From the NCBI RefSeq assembly GCF_033439725.1, contig NW_026944386.1:3410001-3474000 (forward strand): a stretch of 64,000 nt of DNA. The letters run 5' to 3'. The position numbers and the translations under genes are program-made. The notes beneath the pieces were generated by a model. That model was given only the letters and a program-made list of their open reading frames with translations. It did no database searches and had not been told where the DNA came from. Positions 39,970 to 50,286 of this stretch are shown here, one piece after another. Source of the stretch: Neurospora tetraspora (lineage: Eukaryota; Ascomycota; Sordariomycetes; Sordariales; Sordariaceae). Each line of letters opens with the position of its first letter. The first letter of the stretch is position 1.

Positions 39970-42900
39970 CTAATTGTCAACCACAACCTCCGAATTCGAC
40001 GACGATCCGGCACCGGCAGCAGCACCGGCACCGACACTGGGACCGCCAGCAGTAGGCATAGCAGCACCAGCAGGACCAGCCAAAGCGGCACCAGCACCAA
40101 CAGTACCAGCACCACCAACAGTACCAGCAGTAGCAGGAACAGCAGCAGTAGGACCACCGGCACCACCAGTAGGCGGGCTACTTATCCCTCCTCCTGCCGC
40201 TGCCGCTGTCGCTGTCCCGATGACACTGCTGCCCAAACCTAACCCCGTCCCTCCCATTCCCGTTGTTCCCCTGTCTCTATCAGCCTGACCCTGCAGCCCA
40301 CCCCCAAACCCGCTTCCCACAGTTCCTATACTCCCCCCCATCGTCCCAGTCGTCCCAAGACTATTCATGCTCACACCCCCCGGCCCCGTTCCCAACGAGC
40401 CCGCATATCCTCCATACGACGAAGCATAGCCCATCCCAGAACCAGCGCCCATTGAGAAGGCTAGAGCAGACCCTGATCCAGACCCAGCTCCCGCCCGTTT
40501 TACCCGCCCGCCCACGATCCCCCGTCTGTTGCGACCGGTGCGGCCGCGGCCGAGCCAGTTCAGCTTGAGGAGTTTGTTGAGTTCTTCGATCATGCGGGAG
40601 GATTCATCGGGGGGCCCTCCGTTTCCACCTATCCCACCAGCAGCAGTGTTGGTGGGGGCTGTGGTTGTGGCATGGCTAAAAGGGGCGGTACCACCCGTAG
40701 GCGTATTCGGCACGCTACTGTTACCAATACCACCAAAGCTGCCGGCCAAGCTAGCGCTCAGACTAGATATCGACGGGCGAAGCGGGAGCGGGCCAGGGCT
40801 GGTAGCCGTTGGCGTAGCCGGCGACGGAGGGGAGGAGAACTGCGAGGGGGAAGACATAGTTTGGACGAGCGGGGGCAGGCCGCCCGCCGCAGAAGAGCTG
40901 GAGGGCGAGGCGGGGACGGTGGCGTTGGTCATGGTGGTTGTTGCCACGGAGGTTTGCGAGGAGGAGTAGGTGTTGTTGGTGTTGTAGGTGAGGTTGCCGG
41001 TGGAGGAGTGGGGATTGTTGTTTGGTACCGAGGACGATGAGGAGGAGGATGTGAAAGAAGGAGTGGTGGGCGCGGAAACGGATGCCAGGACGGACATGCA
41101 TTGGAGCATGCGGCCGACCATTTCCGTGACTTGCTTGGAGTCTTCGACGTTTTGGTCGGCGGTTTTCCCGCCACCGCCGCCGGTAGGGTCGCGGAGGCTG
41201 CCGTGGATGGAGTTGCTGCCTATGCTTTTTATGCTGGGCGCCACGTGCGATGGGAATTGTTGTACTGGGGTGGACATGTTGAGGTTGAGATTGGCGATAC
41301 CAACGCCGCTGGGGGTGGACATGGCGGCTTGGGCGGAGGCGGCTCCAAGGGCTTGAATGCTGCTTGGGGTGAAGGGGCGGTTGGCGTTGCCGTGGTCGCT
41401 GCCGAAGCTGACGTTACTAATGGCCCGCGAGCGGTTACCGCTTCCTGGTGTGGTATCGCCGCCGGCGGTGCCCATGCCCATGCCCATGCCGTTGCTGCTG
41501 TAGCTCGCGTAGGAGGGATCCATAGCGCCAACGGGGTTGGACATTGAGGTGTTTGGTCGTGGAGGGGCAGTGCCAAAGCCGGCGCCCATCCCTAGGGTCA
41601 TGGTTGCTGGGAGGCTACCTGCGAAGGACAGCGAGAGCTGCGACTCTTGTGAGGGCGAGGTCGAGAGTGCGGACTGATAGACACCGCCTTGGTTGTGAGC
41701 CGTGTTTTGGAACCCAGATGTAGAAACCGGGACCGGAGAGGAGAGGGCCATGCTGGCTAGGTTCTGCGGTAGGAACTCGAGAGAGAGACGCGAGAACATG
41801 GTCTTCAGCGTGTCGTAGCGAGGAACAATAACGATATCTCGGAAGGAAAGGAGAACCAGTCTTCGTATGTCAAGGACGGATAAGGCCGGTATGCTGACGC
41901 CGTAACTTGCTGGAACACCACCCCAGAAGTCACGGGCTTGGTCTGGCGTCATCAAGGGCCCGTTGCCGGCAAATTCCATGTCTAATGGTAGAAAGACCGC
42001 TTGCAGATACGGTAGGATACTGGTAAATGTGAAGATCCAAAGCTCGACAAGGGCAGGAATCAAGCGGTCTTCCTGGGTCTTCTTCAAACTCTGATCGAGA
42101 CTCGAGAAACCGGTCGTGAGAAAGTCCCGGATATCCTCGATAATGATATTTGGGCTGCGCCGCTTTATGCAATACTGGATATGCATCGTCACTATACGGT
42201 TCAGATCTTCTACAGGGAGACGAAGGTCCTCAGCCTCAAAGATGACAAGCAGCTTGGCCCTGAGAAAAGGCCAGGCGTCATCAAGGGTCATATTGTTGAG
42301 CCCGAACTTTTGGCTGTCAAAAGGCTCATTGTGGAAGAGTGCTGAGGCCAGAGTGCCAGTGGCAGAGCTCACGCTACTTGGACCAGGCCAGTCGCCTCCA
42401 GGGTTGTAGCTCGAGGCCGCTTCGTCAAGACTCTTGTCCTCCTTGTTCTTCTTCTCGCGCAAGGCACGGCCGCCGTGTCGCAAATCAAGACCCGATTTGA
42501 ACGCATTGCTGCTGGGACCTGGACTTGTTGGCAAGTTGAAGTTATACAGACTGCTGGGAGCTGTTGGGTCTGTAGGCCTGGAGTTGCTCGAAGCTGACGA
42601 AAGCGGTAGGTGATACGCCTCTATCAGCTTTTCCTTCTGTCGTTTCAAGAAATGCCCATGCTTCTTCTCCTTTTCTTTCACCTCCTTCTCCGTAGCTTCG
42701 GCTGGTCGTATCGTGGCGGTTGACGAGTTGCCATGGGCATAGAAAGGCTGCTGCATATTCGATTCGAGACTCGTAGTGCTGTAGTTGGCTCGTTGTAGAT
42801 TCGAAAAGGCATGCCCTAGCTTTCCCGGGCTGGGCAGTGGCTTAGTATCCTTTGACGATTCCCCCTTTGAGCTGGACTTGCCAGGACGTGAAAACAGCTT

Positions 42901-44046
42901 GACCTTGCTCTTTTCCGACTTGACGACAGGTTTCTCGGCAGGGACAGGCGGTGGAGTGGGTGTCAAGGGGTTCGTCGACTGGGTGGGCAGTTTCGGCGAC
43001 GATTGCGCCGATCGGGGGAACACCACGTTCGCGGCCGCCGTGGCAGCAAGGGTATGGTTTCCGGGGAGGCCGTTGTGATATCCTTGACTTCCAAACACAT
43101 TATCCCTTGGCGCGCTCGCCTCTGTTAAGCTCAACACCGGAGGGCTCATCGGACCGCCGCTCATGCGCTTGTTCGCGACCGGTGTTTGTTCATGATGCTC
43201 GGTGGACGGTGGTATCGTTTGGGACCGCTGACGGTGTTGTAGGTGAAGAAGGTGTTGATGCGCATACGGTGGTGCCTGTTGCTGTTGCTGCTGCTGCTGC
43301 TGTTGTTGGCTAAGCTGCGACTTGGAGACGGCTGCCTGCGCAGCAATGTGGCTGGCGGACATGTCTCGTTGCGCCTGCGACGGCGTCGGGCCGAGTTTGG
43401 GCGAGTCGGCTTGGATCTGGCCAAGATTGGAGGTGCTCGTCGAGGGCAGGGTAGGCTCGAACAGGCCCGCGTTCGCCGAGTGTTTGCGCGAGTGTGCGCC
43501 TACCCTGCCGGAGAAGGAAGTGGGCGTGGAGGACGTTGCGCTGGTCGGCGGGAGGGTCAGGGGGGAGGGCCCGTTGCGCGGGGGCGTATCGATGGGCGAA
43601 TGTGTCCCGGCGACGGAGCGGGCGGCGGACAGGGCGGCGGTGTTGGATAGGGTCGGTCGCGAGAAGTTGGTCTGGAGACTCGGGGTGCTTTGGCTGTTGC
43701 TCTGAGACGTGAAGCTGCTGTAAATAGGAGTCGCGTGGGTTGGTGTTGTTCCTCCTCGTCGCTCGGGTGATGCTCCTGCTTTTCCTCCAAATCCTGATGC
43801 GCCTGGACCTCCTCCTGGCTGGGGCGACGGTGCGGTAGACTGGTTGGTTGTGCGAGGGATGGTCAATGGCGTGAGGTCGTCGTTGCTGGAGCTCGAGGCT
43901 GAGATCATGCGCACCGGGCCCGGAGACGGTCGATGGGGACGGACATCAACACCTCCAGTGGAGTTAGTGCTGGCCGGCAGCGGTGAGAAACTCCCTGGAG
44001 CCCTCTGCGTGGGTCCCGGGGTTCCTCTTCCACTTGTGGGTTGCAT
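39970..44046 (-). CDS. hbrB: HbrB-domain protein, TORC2 subunit (Bit61/Protor type)
   Basis: A single open frame of 1,358 residues from the ATG at 44046. The conserved HbrB domain covers about residues 585-760: NNMTLDDAWPFLRAKLLVIF, DLNRIVTMHIQYCIKRR, IEDIRDFLTTGFSSLDQSL, ALVELWIFTFTSILPYLQAV and VLDIRRLVLLSFRDIVIVPR. HbrB proteins are the Bit61/PRR5 component of TOR complex 2, which controls cell polarity; loss of hbrB causes hyperbranching in Aspergillus. Flanks are Ser/Pro/Thr-rich and disordered, with a Gln run near residue 250 and a long Gly/Ala-rich tail after residue 1,150. At 1,358 residues it is long for the family. No intron signal that would restore a shorter form was found. Confidence 0.9.
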   Translation of the reverse strand: MQPTSGRGTPGPTQRAPGSFSPLPASTNSTGGVDVRPHRPSPGPVRMISASSSSNDDLTPLTIPRTTNQSTAPSPQPGGGPGASGFGGKAGASPERRGGTTPTHATPIYSSFTSQSNSQSTPSLQTNFSRPTLSNTAALSAARSVAGTHSPIDTPPRNGPSPLTLPPTSATSSTPTSFSGRVGAHSRKHSANAGLFEPTLPSTSTSNLGQIQADSPKLGPTPSQAQRDMSASHIAAQAAVSKSQLSQQQQQQQQQQQAPPYAHQHLLHLQHRQRSQTIPPSTEHHEQTPVANKRMSGGPMSPPVLSLTEASAPRDNVFGSQGYHNGLPGNHTLAATAAANVVFPRSAQSSPKLPTQSTNPLTPTPPPVPAEKPVVKSEKSKVKLFSRPGKSSSKGESSKDTKPLPSPGKLGHAFSNLQRANYSTTSLESNMQQPFYAHGNSSTATIRPAEATEKEVKEKEKKHGHFLKRQKEKLIEAYHLPLSSASSNSRPTDPTAPSSLYNFNLPTSPGPSSNAFKSGLDLRHGGRALREKKNKEDKSLDEAASSYNPGGDWPGPSSVSSATGTLASALFHNEPFDSQKFGLNNMTLDDAWPFLRAKLLVIFEAEDLRLPVEDLNRIVTMHIQYCIKRRSPNIIIEDIRDFLTTGFSSLDQSLKKTQEDRLIPALVELWIFTFTSILPYLQAVFLPLDMEFAGNGPLMTPDQARDFWGGVPASYGVSIPALSVLDIRRLVLLSFRDIVIVPRYDTLKTMFSRLSLEFLPQNLASMALSSPVPVSTSGFQNTAHNQGGVYQSALSTSPSQESQLSLSFAGSLPATMTLGMGAGFGTAPPRPNTSMSNPVGAMDPSYASYSSNGMGMGMGTAGGDTTPGSGNRSRAISNVSFGSDHGNANRPFTPSSIQALGAASAQAAMSTPSGVGIANLNLNMSTPVQQFPSHVAPSIKSIGSNSIHGSLRDPTGGGGGKTADQNVEDSKQVTEMVGRMLQCMSVLASVSAPTTPSFTSSSSSSSVPNNNPHSSTGNLTYNTNNTYSSSQTSVATTTMTNATVPASPSSSSAAGGLPPLVQTMSSPSQFSSPPSPATPTATSPGPLPLRPSISSLSASLAGSFGGIGNSSVPNTPTGGTAPFSHATTTAPTNTAAGGIGGNGGPPDESSRMIEELNKLLKLNWLGRGRTGRNRRGIVGGRVKRAGAGSGSGSALAFSMGAGSGMGYASSYGGYAGSLGTGPGGVSMNSLGTTGTMGGSIGTVGSGFGGGLQGQADRDRGTTGMGGTGLGLGSSVIGTATAAAAGGGISSPPTGGAGGPTAAVPATAGTVGGAGTVGAGAALAGPAGAAMPTAGGPSVGAGAAAGAGSSSNSEVVVDN

Positions 44047-45010
44047 TGTTTACTGCTGTTGGTCCTCTCGCTGGTGGTGTTTTGTGATGGATCATACGTA
44101 AAGGTATGGTTACTGGCGTAGGTTGTTTCGCATAGGCTTTTCCTTCGCAAGGGCAAGTGTCACATCTTCCTAACCCGGATATCTGTAGAAGAAGACCATC
44201 AGCCGTCGGGGATTGTGTATGTCGGTCGTCAGGTCATTGAACATGTGTGTGAACGTAATCGCTGAAATGATCAAAAAGAGGAGGACGGGAAGATCAGGGA
44301 TAGAGATATGTAGCTAAAAGATGGAAAGGGGAACTTGTAAATTCAATTGAGCGTACGACACTGCATCACAAGCGCTGATTGGGGCTCCCTTCTCTTCCAC
44401 TTCCAAGCATTCCATGGCACCTCCCCTCCGAAGCCTCCTCACTCCCACTTTCCACTTCTAGTGCTTACGTACCTATTCCAATCTTTCTCTTGCAGACTAA
44501 CACCGATACGACGCCACTTTTTGTTGTTTGGGATTTGTTTTGGCGATATCCAACTTGAAATCCAAATCCAACAGGGGGGGTTGATGCTTGGCAGGCAGAA
44601 TCAGGGGCTAGATCGCCCTAAATTGTTCCTCACTATGGAACTTTTGTGGGGAGGCTTAGTACCCCGCAGTTAACGTCCCTCAGGCGCGTGCAGGCGGGTG
44701 TCATAGGGCAGTCTCGCGAACGTGGTTCAGCGGACATTTGATGAGATGCATTTTGAGGTTTCCTTTTTGTTCATGAGAATCTGATATCGATAAGAATAAA
44801 AACAACCTCATCATTGGAAGCTCATATAGCTAAAAAAAAAAAAAAAAAAAAAAAAGCCTCTCGTATGTATAAGTCTTCAGATATCTAAACAATATCATCA
44901 CTAACCATAACCCAGAGAAATTCCAACGAGCATCCGATCCGATCCGATCTTGCTTCTCACTCACCTCACAAAGTCTCAATCACCACCTCACCTCTCATCC
45001 AAAAACCAAA
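44047..45010. other. Divergent promoter, HbrB and Gon7 genes
   Basis: About 960 bp between divergent start codons. A pure A run of 22-23 bp lies at about 44,833-44,855, some 155 bp before the Gon7 ATG, and may act as a nucleosome-excluding promoter tract. Nothing else recognised. Confidence 0.45.
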
Positions 45011-45337
45011 ATGGCCTCCTCAACCACCTTCAAAGCAACCTACACCAACTCAACCAACCTCTCCCCCTCCTTCACATTGACCAAAGATGTCCCCACCACC
45101 ACCACCTCTTCAACCTCGTCAACAACAACAACAATGACCACTTCCGAGCGCGCCAAGTACCTCCACGAACTCCGCCAGATCGCCGCCACCTTCCAAGACG
45201 ACATCAACCGGGAACTCACGCAGCGAATGGAGGAGGACAACAAGCGGGCACCCCAAAACCAGAGTAAGGGGAAGGAGGAGGAGGAGGCCAAGGAGGAGGA
45301 GAATTATGGCGAGGAGGTGGAGGAGGAGGAGGAATGA
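45011..45337 (+). CDS. gon7: KEOPS/EKC complex subunit Gon7-like
   Basis: Single-exon protein of 108 residues. It begins MASSTTFKATYTNSTNLSPS and has the helical core TSERAKYLHELRQIAATFQD, DINRELTQRMEEDN, then a Glu-rich tail. Short fungal Gon7 proteins share this plan: a beta-hairpin segment with ATYTS/TFT, a Thr/Ser linker, then an ALR...LQ.DIN.FLT.KMEED helix. Gon7 binds Pcc1 in the KEOPS complex, which makes the t6A modification at tRNA position 37. The assignment rests on this pattern and on size, as the family is small and divergent. The ATG context (ACCAAAATGGCC) is good. Confidence 0.7.
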   Translation: MASSTTFKATYTNSTNLSPSFTLTKDVPTTTTSSTSSTTTTMTTSERAKYLHELRQIAATFQDDINRELTQRMEEDNKRAPQNQSKGKEEEEAKEEENYGEEVEEEEE

Positions 45338-46075
45338 GTAACGAACGGGGTATAGCTGGGATAAACGGAAAAGGGGAAAGGAAACAGCAAAGGGAAGGAA
45401 AAGGAGAGGGGAAGGAAAAGGAGAGGGAAAGGAAAAGGAGAGGGAAAGGAAAAGGAGAGGGAAAGGAAAAGGAGAGGGAAAGGAAAAGGAGAGGGAAACG
45501 AAAAGGGGAAGAGAGGGCGGGAAGAAAGAATTTGAAAGAGAAGGAGGTTGTTGTTGGCGTATGGATGAATCTGTTGTTTTGTGATTCGAGATGGGGAAAT
45601 GGGGATTCTGGTGTGCACTTTATTAGGTTTTGCCTGCGTGGAATACCATGTTGGCTCAACGATGTTGGTCTGTCTGACTGGATGAAAAACATTACTACTG
45701 AACGAAAGGATTGCCTCCAAGGTTGTCATTACCTATATCTCAGTAAATGTGATATTGAAGGCTATGCATGAAATCTGCCCCCTTTAAACTCAAAAACTCA
45801 TCGAGAAAGGAGATCCTGCAGGAAGAGAAGAGAAGCCCAATTAGATTCCCTCCGGATCCGCACCGCGGTGTCCATTAAAAGCATACTCAGAGCGAACAAC
45901 AAAAGCGTAATACATGGACAGGGACGATACTCCAAAAAACACACTTGCCAAAATGCTTGATCGCCACTTTCTCTCCTCCTCCTCCTCTAATCAGCCGTTC
46001 TTTTCCTTTCCACCTTACCAACCCAACCCCATACGTATGTGTGAGAATATCTGTAACTATAGGTACGTAGGCTCC
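45338..46075. other. Convergent region with 17-bp minisatellite
   Basis: About 740 bp between convergent genes. From about 45,396 to 45,498 a 17-bp unit (AGGAAAAGGAGAGGGAA) repeats nearly six times, almost perfectly, just after the Gon7 stop, within its 3' UTR. The rest shows nothing recognisable. Confidence 0.7.
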
Positions 46076-48753
46076 TTACATACCAACAACCCTCATAGCA
46101 CCATACCCAACCGTGACGACCACCACGAGACTAAGCAAACTGCTGGGCACGCCACGGCTGATAAAGTGCTTGACTTGCAGGTAGCGCTGGCCTGCCGGGT
46201 CTTCCTTCATGATGGCGGCTGCGATAGGATGATATGGTTAGCTTTTTTTTTTTTTTTTCAAAAAGGGGCAACAGAGGGGAAATACATACTCATATTAGGG
46301 AATCCAGAAGTAGGCAGCGCCATAGCAGCACTGCACATCAACACGCCCGCCATGACCAACAAGTTCGGGTGCGGCTCGTCCAAGCCCTTACCAACATCGT
46401 ACACCAGCGGCAAGATAATCAGCGCCGCAACGGTGTGGCTGATGAACGTGGCAATCACCAAGATCAAGCTCGAGAAGACGAGCAGGACACCGTAAAGGCT
46501 AAAGTCCTTCACCTCTTCCGTGATCATCCTGGTAACGGCGTGCAGCAGGCCAGACGAGTTGACCGCCTTGCCAAGTGCCAGCCCGCCAGCCGCCAGAATG
46601 ATGATGGTCCAGGGGAAGTTGTTGAAGTCCTCCTTGGTCAGGATGCCGACGCCGAAGAACAAGACGATGGGGATGATGGCGATGACGCCCATGTGTCCGA
46701 ACTCGGCCTCGAGCTGGTGAGAGGCGCACCATAGGCCGATGGTGGCGACGGTCACGAGGGTGACGAACCACTGCACGCCCGTGAAGCGGTCCTTGACGGG
46801 GCGGATGGGCACAATGGTGGTGCCCTTGCCCGGTTGGAAGGTGAGGAGCAGCAGGGCCCAGATGAGAAGCAGGGAGATGATGCCGACGGGGATGACGATG
46901 AAGAACCATTCGCCCCAGGTGGGAGGGGGCTCCATCAGGCCGATGGCGACAATATTTTGCGGGGAGGCGATGGGCGAGAGCATGCCGCCTATGTTTGAGG
47001 CAAGGGCGATGCCCATGATGACGGCCTTGGACATGTTGGAGCCGGCAGGGAGGTTGCGAAGCATGGGCTCGATGATACCAAAGCAGAGGACAGGAGCGGC
47101 GACGTTGCTGATCAGCATGCTGGCGAATGCGGCCACGGCCATGTTGGCGATGAGGACCGTCCTAGGTTGTGTTCCTGCCTTGCTGAGAACGAAAGTTGCT
47201 ATCCGCTTGTCGATACTGCACTTGGAGAGAGCGGCTGCGACAGTGAAGCCACCGAGCAGAAGCATGATAACAGGCGTCCACATGGCCGAGAAGACCACGT
47301 CGGTGGCCGCCTTGGCACCCAGTCTGTGATGGGGCTTGTCGGCCTCGCGGAAGACTCGAAGAACAACGCAGAGGAAAGGGATGGTGAGTGAGGTGACGAA
47401 GAGGGGAATGGCCTCGGTGGCCCAGAGCAAAGAGACAAACACCAGCAATGCCAGGCAGTTTTGCTGCTCGGGCTTCTTCATGACTGGAATAAAGAGCAAC
47501 GCGAAGAATATGGCAAAGATGATGATGAGAGTCATCAGAGTTGAGCTGACCAGCCAAGCAGGTAATCTGAAGCGACCAAGCGGCGTTGCGATCTCCTTGG
47601 TCGGCAACACCAGCTCATCGTCGCCCTGAAGGCGGTGGCTGGTTGGATCAGCATCTCGCCCAAGGAGAGTATGTCCCAGGCTTGCGGCTTCAGCTCGCCG
47701 TTCCATACCGATCAGTTCTCTCCAAACGGTATTTCGTTCCCAGACGACATGCTCTCTAAGGTGCGATCGCAAATCGCGCGTGGCCGCCTCCTCGTCGCCA
47801 TTGGTAACGATGTCCGTATATGCGCGGACCATCAGGTGAATCTTTTCTTCCAAACCCTTGGTTGTCTCTGGACTGAAGGCATATGCGGTATCGACAAAGG
47901 TGTCCATGTACTTGGCCCGCAACTGTCTGTCAATAATCTTGTCGAACTTCTTGAGGACCTTGCTAAAGCCCGTCCTGTTCAGCTGGATGTACGACTTGAG
48001 CTCGCACAGCTGGACAAAGAGGTTGATGATCCTCTTCTTGAGCATGATGCCCGAGGAGAACAGAGCAGCCTGCTCGGCATAGTCGTCGTCGTAAACAATG
48101 CTATACCTGCGAGACCTGGTCATCTCTGTAGAGGCTGTCATGTCGCCAATGGAGGACATCATATGCCCAGGGACAGCGGAGCTTATTTTTCGCCTCCCCA
48201 GGCTCGCCCGCCTCTTTTTCCCATGTGTGTTCAGGCCGGTGTGCTCATCGTCACTGTTGTCGCTGTTGGTACGGTCGTCGTCAGTCGAGGCCCGGCTCGG
48301 CAGGCTTTCTACGCTCCGGGTTCGCAAAGGTCTCTGGTGCTCGCTGCCGCGGGTGGGGGGACGGAGCTCGCGCTCTTGGTCGGTTTCACCGGACTCCTCC
48401 TCGAATGCGCCGACGTCGTGCAAGAGGTTTTGTACCTCCTCAAACAGCTCCCTCTCTTTGACAGAGTAGAAGGACAAGACCTTTTCCAGCTCGACATCCA
48501 GGGCACGAATGAAGACGACTTCGGGGTCTTCATGTTGGATTAGCGGGCGCGACTCCCCGTCTCCGCCGGATGACAGGTGGACAACCTTTTCGAGCTGGTA
48601 GATGCTAGGTGATTATATGTTAGCTGGCTGACTGAGCACGGCGGAGATAAGACAGGTTCGGCCAGCTTACAGCTTCTTGAGGTTGCTGTATGCGATGTAA
48701 TGCGTGCTCCAGTCCGGCACCGCATTGAACTGGATGCTGTGGGAGAACTTCAT
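46076..48753 (-). CDS. SPX-domain low-affinity phosphate transporter (Pho87/Pho90/Pho91 type)
   Basis: Three exons, 48753-48671, 48604-46290 and 46218-46076, give 846 residues. The N-terminus MKFSHSIQFNAVPDWSTHYI followed by AYSNLKKLIYQLEK is the SPX domain start, whose basic residues sense inositol pyrophosphates. SPX extends to about residue 300, split by a Ser/Asp/Arg-rich low-complexity insert. From about residue 375 (LPAWLVSSTLMTLIIIFAIF) some 11-12 membrane segments of the divalent anion:Na+ symporter (DASS) family follow. They include SKCSIDKRIATFVLSK, SNIGGMLSPIASPQNIVAIG and, near the end, ALPTSGFPNMTAI, the second substrate-binding signature of that family, which is split by the last intron. 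Phosphate uptake at plasma membrane or vacuole is inferred from the SPX-plus-symporter layout. Confidence 0.93.
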
Positions 48754-50286
48754 GTCGTCCTGTGCCTCAAGCCAGCGGCGCTTCCTGGCCTTCTTTTCTT
48801 CCTTGCGCGCGGCGCGATCACGGGATGGATTGAGGTTGCGGTTGGTGTCAGCTGTGTCGTCAGCTGTGTCAGTGCGAGGCTGCTTGGGTTGCGGATATTC
48901 TTGGAGCTCGAATTCGTTTTGGTCTACTTGTGTCTTGCTTGGTTGTGCAGAGACAGAAAAGAGGACGCTGCGGGGATGATGGTCTTTTCCAATTCTTCCT
49001 CTTGTCCTCCCTCCCCTGTCCTTGGCAACAGCTGGCGTTGGTGTTGTTCCGAGTGGCGGTTGATTCGCCTTGTTGTTCCCGTCGTCGTTCTCGTTCTCGT
49101 GGGACAGCAGATGGCGCTTTGCGGAGAGTTGGTCGGGTCTAGAGGAGGAGGGGCTTCCAGACTCGGCTGAAGAAGCTATGGTGGGCAACAATATCTTTTG
49201 CCTTGCCCGGGAATAGGAAAGGCAAGATTGAAATCTAGTACGAAACAAAGACGGTCACAGTCACCAACAAGTCAGCATTCCTTGAAACCATCCAAGACTA
49301 GTGAAGAGGGAGGTGTTCTGTCGCTGACGAAGATGGGCCATTTACAACCAATTGCGCCCGTCAATGCTGCAGCCGCTCCACTATCTTACAGCGGATCGGG
49401 TGGGGTCCTGTCAGGGAAGTGAGGCTCTACATAATACCCGAGTTGGATGCACGATTCGAGCAGCAGCACCACGTATAATCTGTATAGAGCCAGAGCCGTC
49501 GGGTGATGAAAGCCGAATCGACAAAACATGAAACGAAACTGTCCAGACCAACACTAGAAACAGGCCAGCATGCACTGAGAAGTTATCAAACAGACTGTTA
49601 TTTGTGCAAATCGTAGACTCTTTATCCCAAAACGAAATACCATACCATGATGAGATACAGACTGCGTAGAGTCTCATGACTCTGAGCGCCGAGAGCTCTA
49701 TCGAGAGGTACCAGCTCGTAACGACCCGTAACAGTACAACATGAAGGACTCCATCGGAACTCTCCGCATCGGCTTGTTGATTCGAGAACCTCGACGGTCG
49801 TACATGATTGTGGACAAACTTGTTCAAAAACACAACCTCGTCAAAGATCTGGCAGAGAGAAATAGGGGAAGAAGCCAAGTAAAGATACGAGCTTCTTGTA
49901 CGTATCTTCCAAGTCTTGGTTGCAAGGAAGGGGAAGGGCTGAGAGGGCCAAGAATACGCACACATATACCCCTAACCCTGCCACTCACAAGAGGGGTCAC
50001 TGTAGTGCTGGCAGCGGGGGTGGAAGGTGGGCAGCCTCGACCCTTGAACGCGGCGCCTGACCGTCGGTACCTCTATCACCACTGCCTGGCGCATTCCACT
50101 TGCCAATCGCCATGCCGTCATCCTCCACTACACCCACTCGGCTGCGATAACACGATATCGGAACATTCCAAGAGACGAGAACCTGCGCCAGCGTTGCTCG
50201 ACATTTTTGCTCGAAACACACAATCTAATGCGTTCATAACCGCCCGTTGATCACTGCTGCAACCAGGCAGCAGCTGGCCCGTCGCC
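48754..50286. other. Divergent promoter, phosphate transporter and Vps39 genes
   Basis: 1.5 kb between divergent start codons. The frame of the transporter stays open about 165 codons upstream of its ATG but has no ATG there, so I treat it as leader. No other gene supported. Confidence 0.45.

Noticed and set aside
39974-43712. Many open frames on the plus strand opposite the HbrB gene
   Set aside because: They are GC-rich, Ser/Pro- or Gly-coding shadows of the real minus-strand frame.
48754-49248. N-terminal extension of the phosphate transporter by about 165 codons
   Set aside because: The frame is open but has no ATG, and the SPX domain starts canonically at MKFSHS.
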